From NCBI GenBank assembly GCA_964403285.1, contig CAYOFG010000080.1, positions 1 through 5,614 of the forward strand: a stretch of DNA of 5,614 bases, read 5' to 3'. Origin of the DNA: WVXT01 sp964403285 (GTDB taxonomy: Bacteria; UBA6262; WVXT01). The notes under the pieces are model-generated. The model did not search any database, was not told the origin of the DNA, and was given only the letters and a program-made list of their open reading frames with translations. Shown here piece by piece: positions 5,205 to 5,614 of the stretch; position 1 is the first letter of the stretch; the number at the start of each line of letters is the position of its first letter. Made by a program: the position numbers and the translations under genes.

Positions 5205-5614
5205 GTGCTGGAAAAACTCTTTTATCCCAAATCAATAGCAGTTATCGGTGCTTCCCGCGAGCAAGGAAAAGTTGGCCACAGTATTTTGAAAAATCTCCTC
5301 CAGTACGGCTTTCCGGGAAAGATTTATCCCATCAACCCAAAAGCAGAAGAAATTTTGAGAATAAAAACATATTCCACAATCTTTACTGTGCAAGGGGAGA
5401 TAGACCTTGCTGTAGTCGCTATTCCTGCTGAATTTGTTCCTTCTATACTTAGAGATTGCGTAAATAAAAAGATAGGTGCAGTGATTATTATTTCAGCTGG
5501 CTTCAAAGAATCTGGTAGACAGGGTTCACAACTGGAAAGAGAACTAGTTGAAATTATCAAAAACTCAGGTATAAGGGTACTCGGTCCGAATTGTCTTGGA
5601 ATCATCGATACTGC
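5205..5614 (+). CDS. Acyl-CoA synthetase / CoA-binding domain protein, 3' truncated by window edge
   Basis: The first 136 residues match the N-terminal CoA-binding Rossmann domain of the ADP-forming acetyl-CoA synthetase / succinyl-CoA synthetase alpha superfamily. In fermenters such enzymes make ATP from acyl-CoA; some relatives are Pat-type protein acetyltransferases or lack acetyltransferase domains. Visible motifs are FYPKSIAVIGAS (6-17), GKVGHSILKNL (21-31), GFPGKIYPINPK (35-46), IDLAVVAIPA (66-75), VIIISAGFKESG (93-104) and RVLGPNCLGI (124-133). An in-frame TAG at 5187 limits the start. The GTG at 5205 is the only standard start that keeps the conserved LxxLFxPKSIAVIGAS beginning, although no good SD precedes it. 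It lies 44 nt after the thymidylate synthase stop with no terminator between, so the two may be co-transcribed. The rest of the gene, including any His-loop and ATP-grasp domains, lies beyond the window, so the subtype cannot be decided. Confidence 0.87.
   Translation, partial: MLEKLFYPKSIAVIGASREQGKVGHSILKNLLQYGFPGKIYPINPKAEEILRIKTYSTIFTVQGEIDLAVVAIPAEFVPSILRDCVNKKIGAVIIISAGFKESGRQGSQLERELVEIIKNSGIRVLGPNCLGIIDT

Noticed and set aside
5324..5605. Minus-strand 93-residue open frame
   Set aside because: It lies wholly within the acyl-CoA synthetase coding region, which has clear family motifs on the + strand; the minus-strand translation shows no recognisable domain.

Overview
The window reads as a compact, AT-leaning bacterial chromosome segment with every gene on the + strand. 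Short palindromic or cloverleaf-like DNA elements sit in the gaps. A MltD-type lytic transglycosylase with LysM repeats points to a bacterium with peptidoglycan, probably diderm. A thymidylate synthase resembling the methanogen/archaeal type, the start of an acyl-CoA synthetase of the CoA-binding (ADP-forming or Pat-like) superfamily, and the repeat-rich spacers would suit an uncultured anaerobic fermentative lineage. That placement is an impression, not a demonstrated taxonomy.

Layout: (1) 3-308, the 3' end of a receiver-domain protein, followed by an intrinsic terminator (345-371). (2) A sigma70-like promoter (374-403) whose predicted transcript would begin just before a 12-bp hairpin (416-443), then a DUF401-like multi-pass membrane protein (468-1673). 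(3) A 68-bp two-armed palindromic element (1669-1736) that contains the membrane gene's stop codon and ends 2 nt before the Shine-Dalgarno sequence of an Ldh2-family malate/lactate dehydrogenase (1751-2848). (4) A MltD-like transglycosylase (2894-4288), possibly expressed from its own promoter as a near-leaderless transcript. (5) A second two-armed element (4295-4347) and a half copy of it (4355-4379), directly upstream of a ThyA-family thymidylate synthase (4396-5160). (6) The N-terminal 136 residues of an acyl-CoA synthetase (5205 to the window end).

The membrane protein and the 2-hydroxyacid-type dehydrogenase probably share a transcript, so one plausible reading is that the transporter moves the substrate or product of the dehydrogenase; this is inference. 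The other genes look like unrelated housekeeping functions. I see no CRISPR array, tRNA, rRNA, transposase or convincing minus-strand gene. The least explained feature is the set of structured elements that share a fold (outer inverted repeat plus two arms) but little primary sequence, placed exactly at gene borders where they supply a stop codon, potential starts and SD-like sequences.
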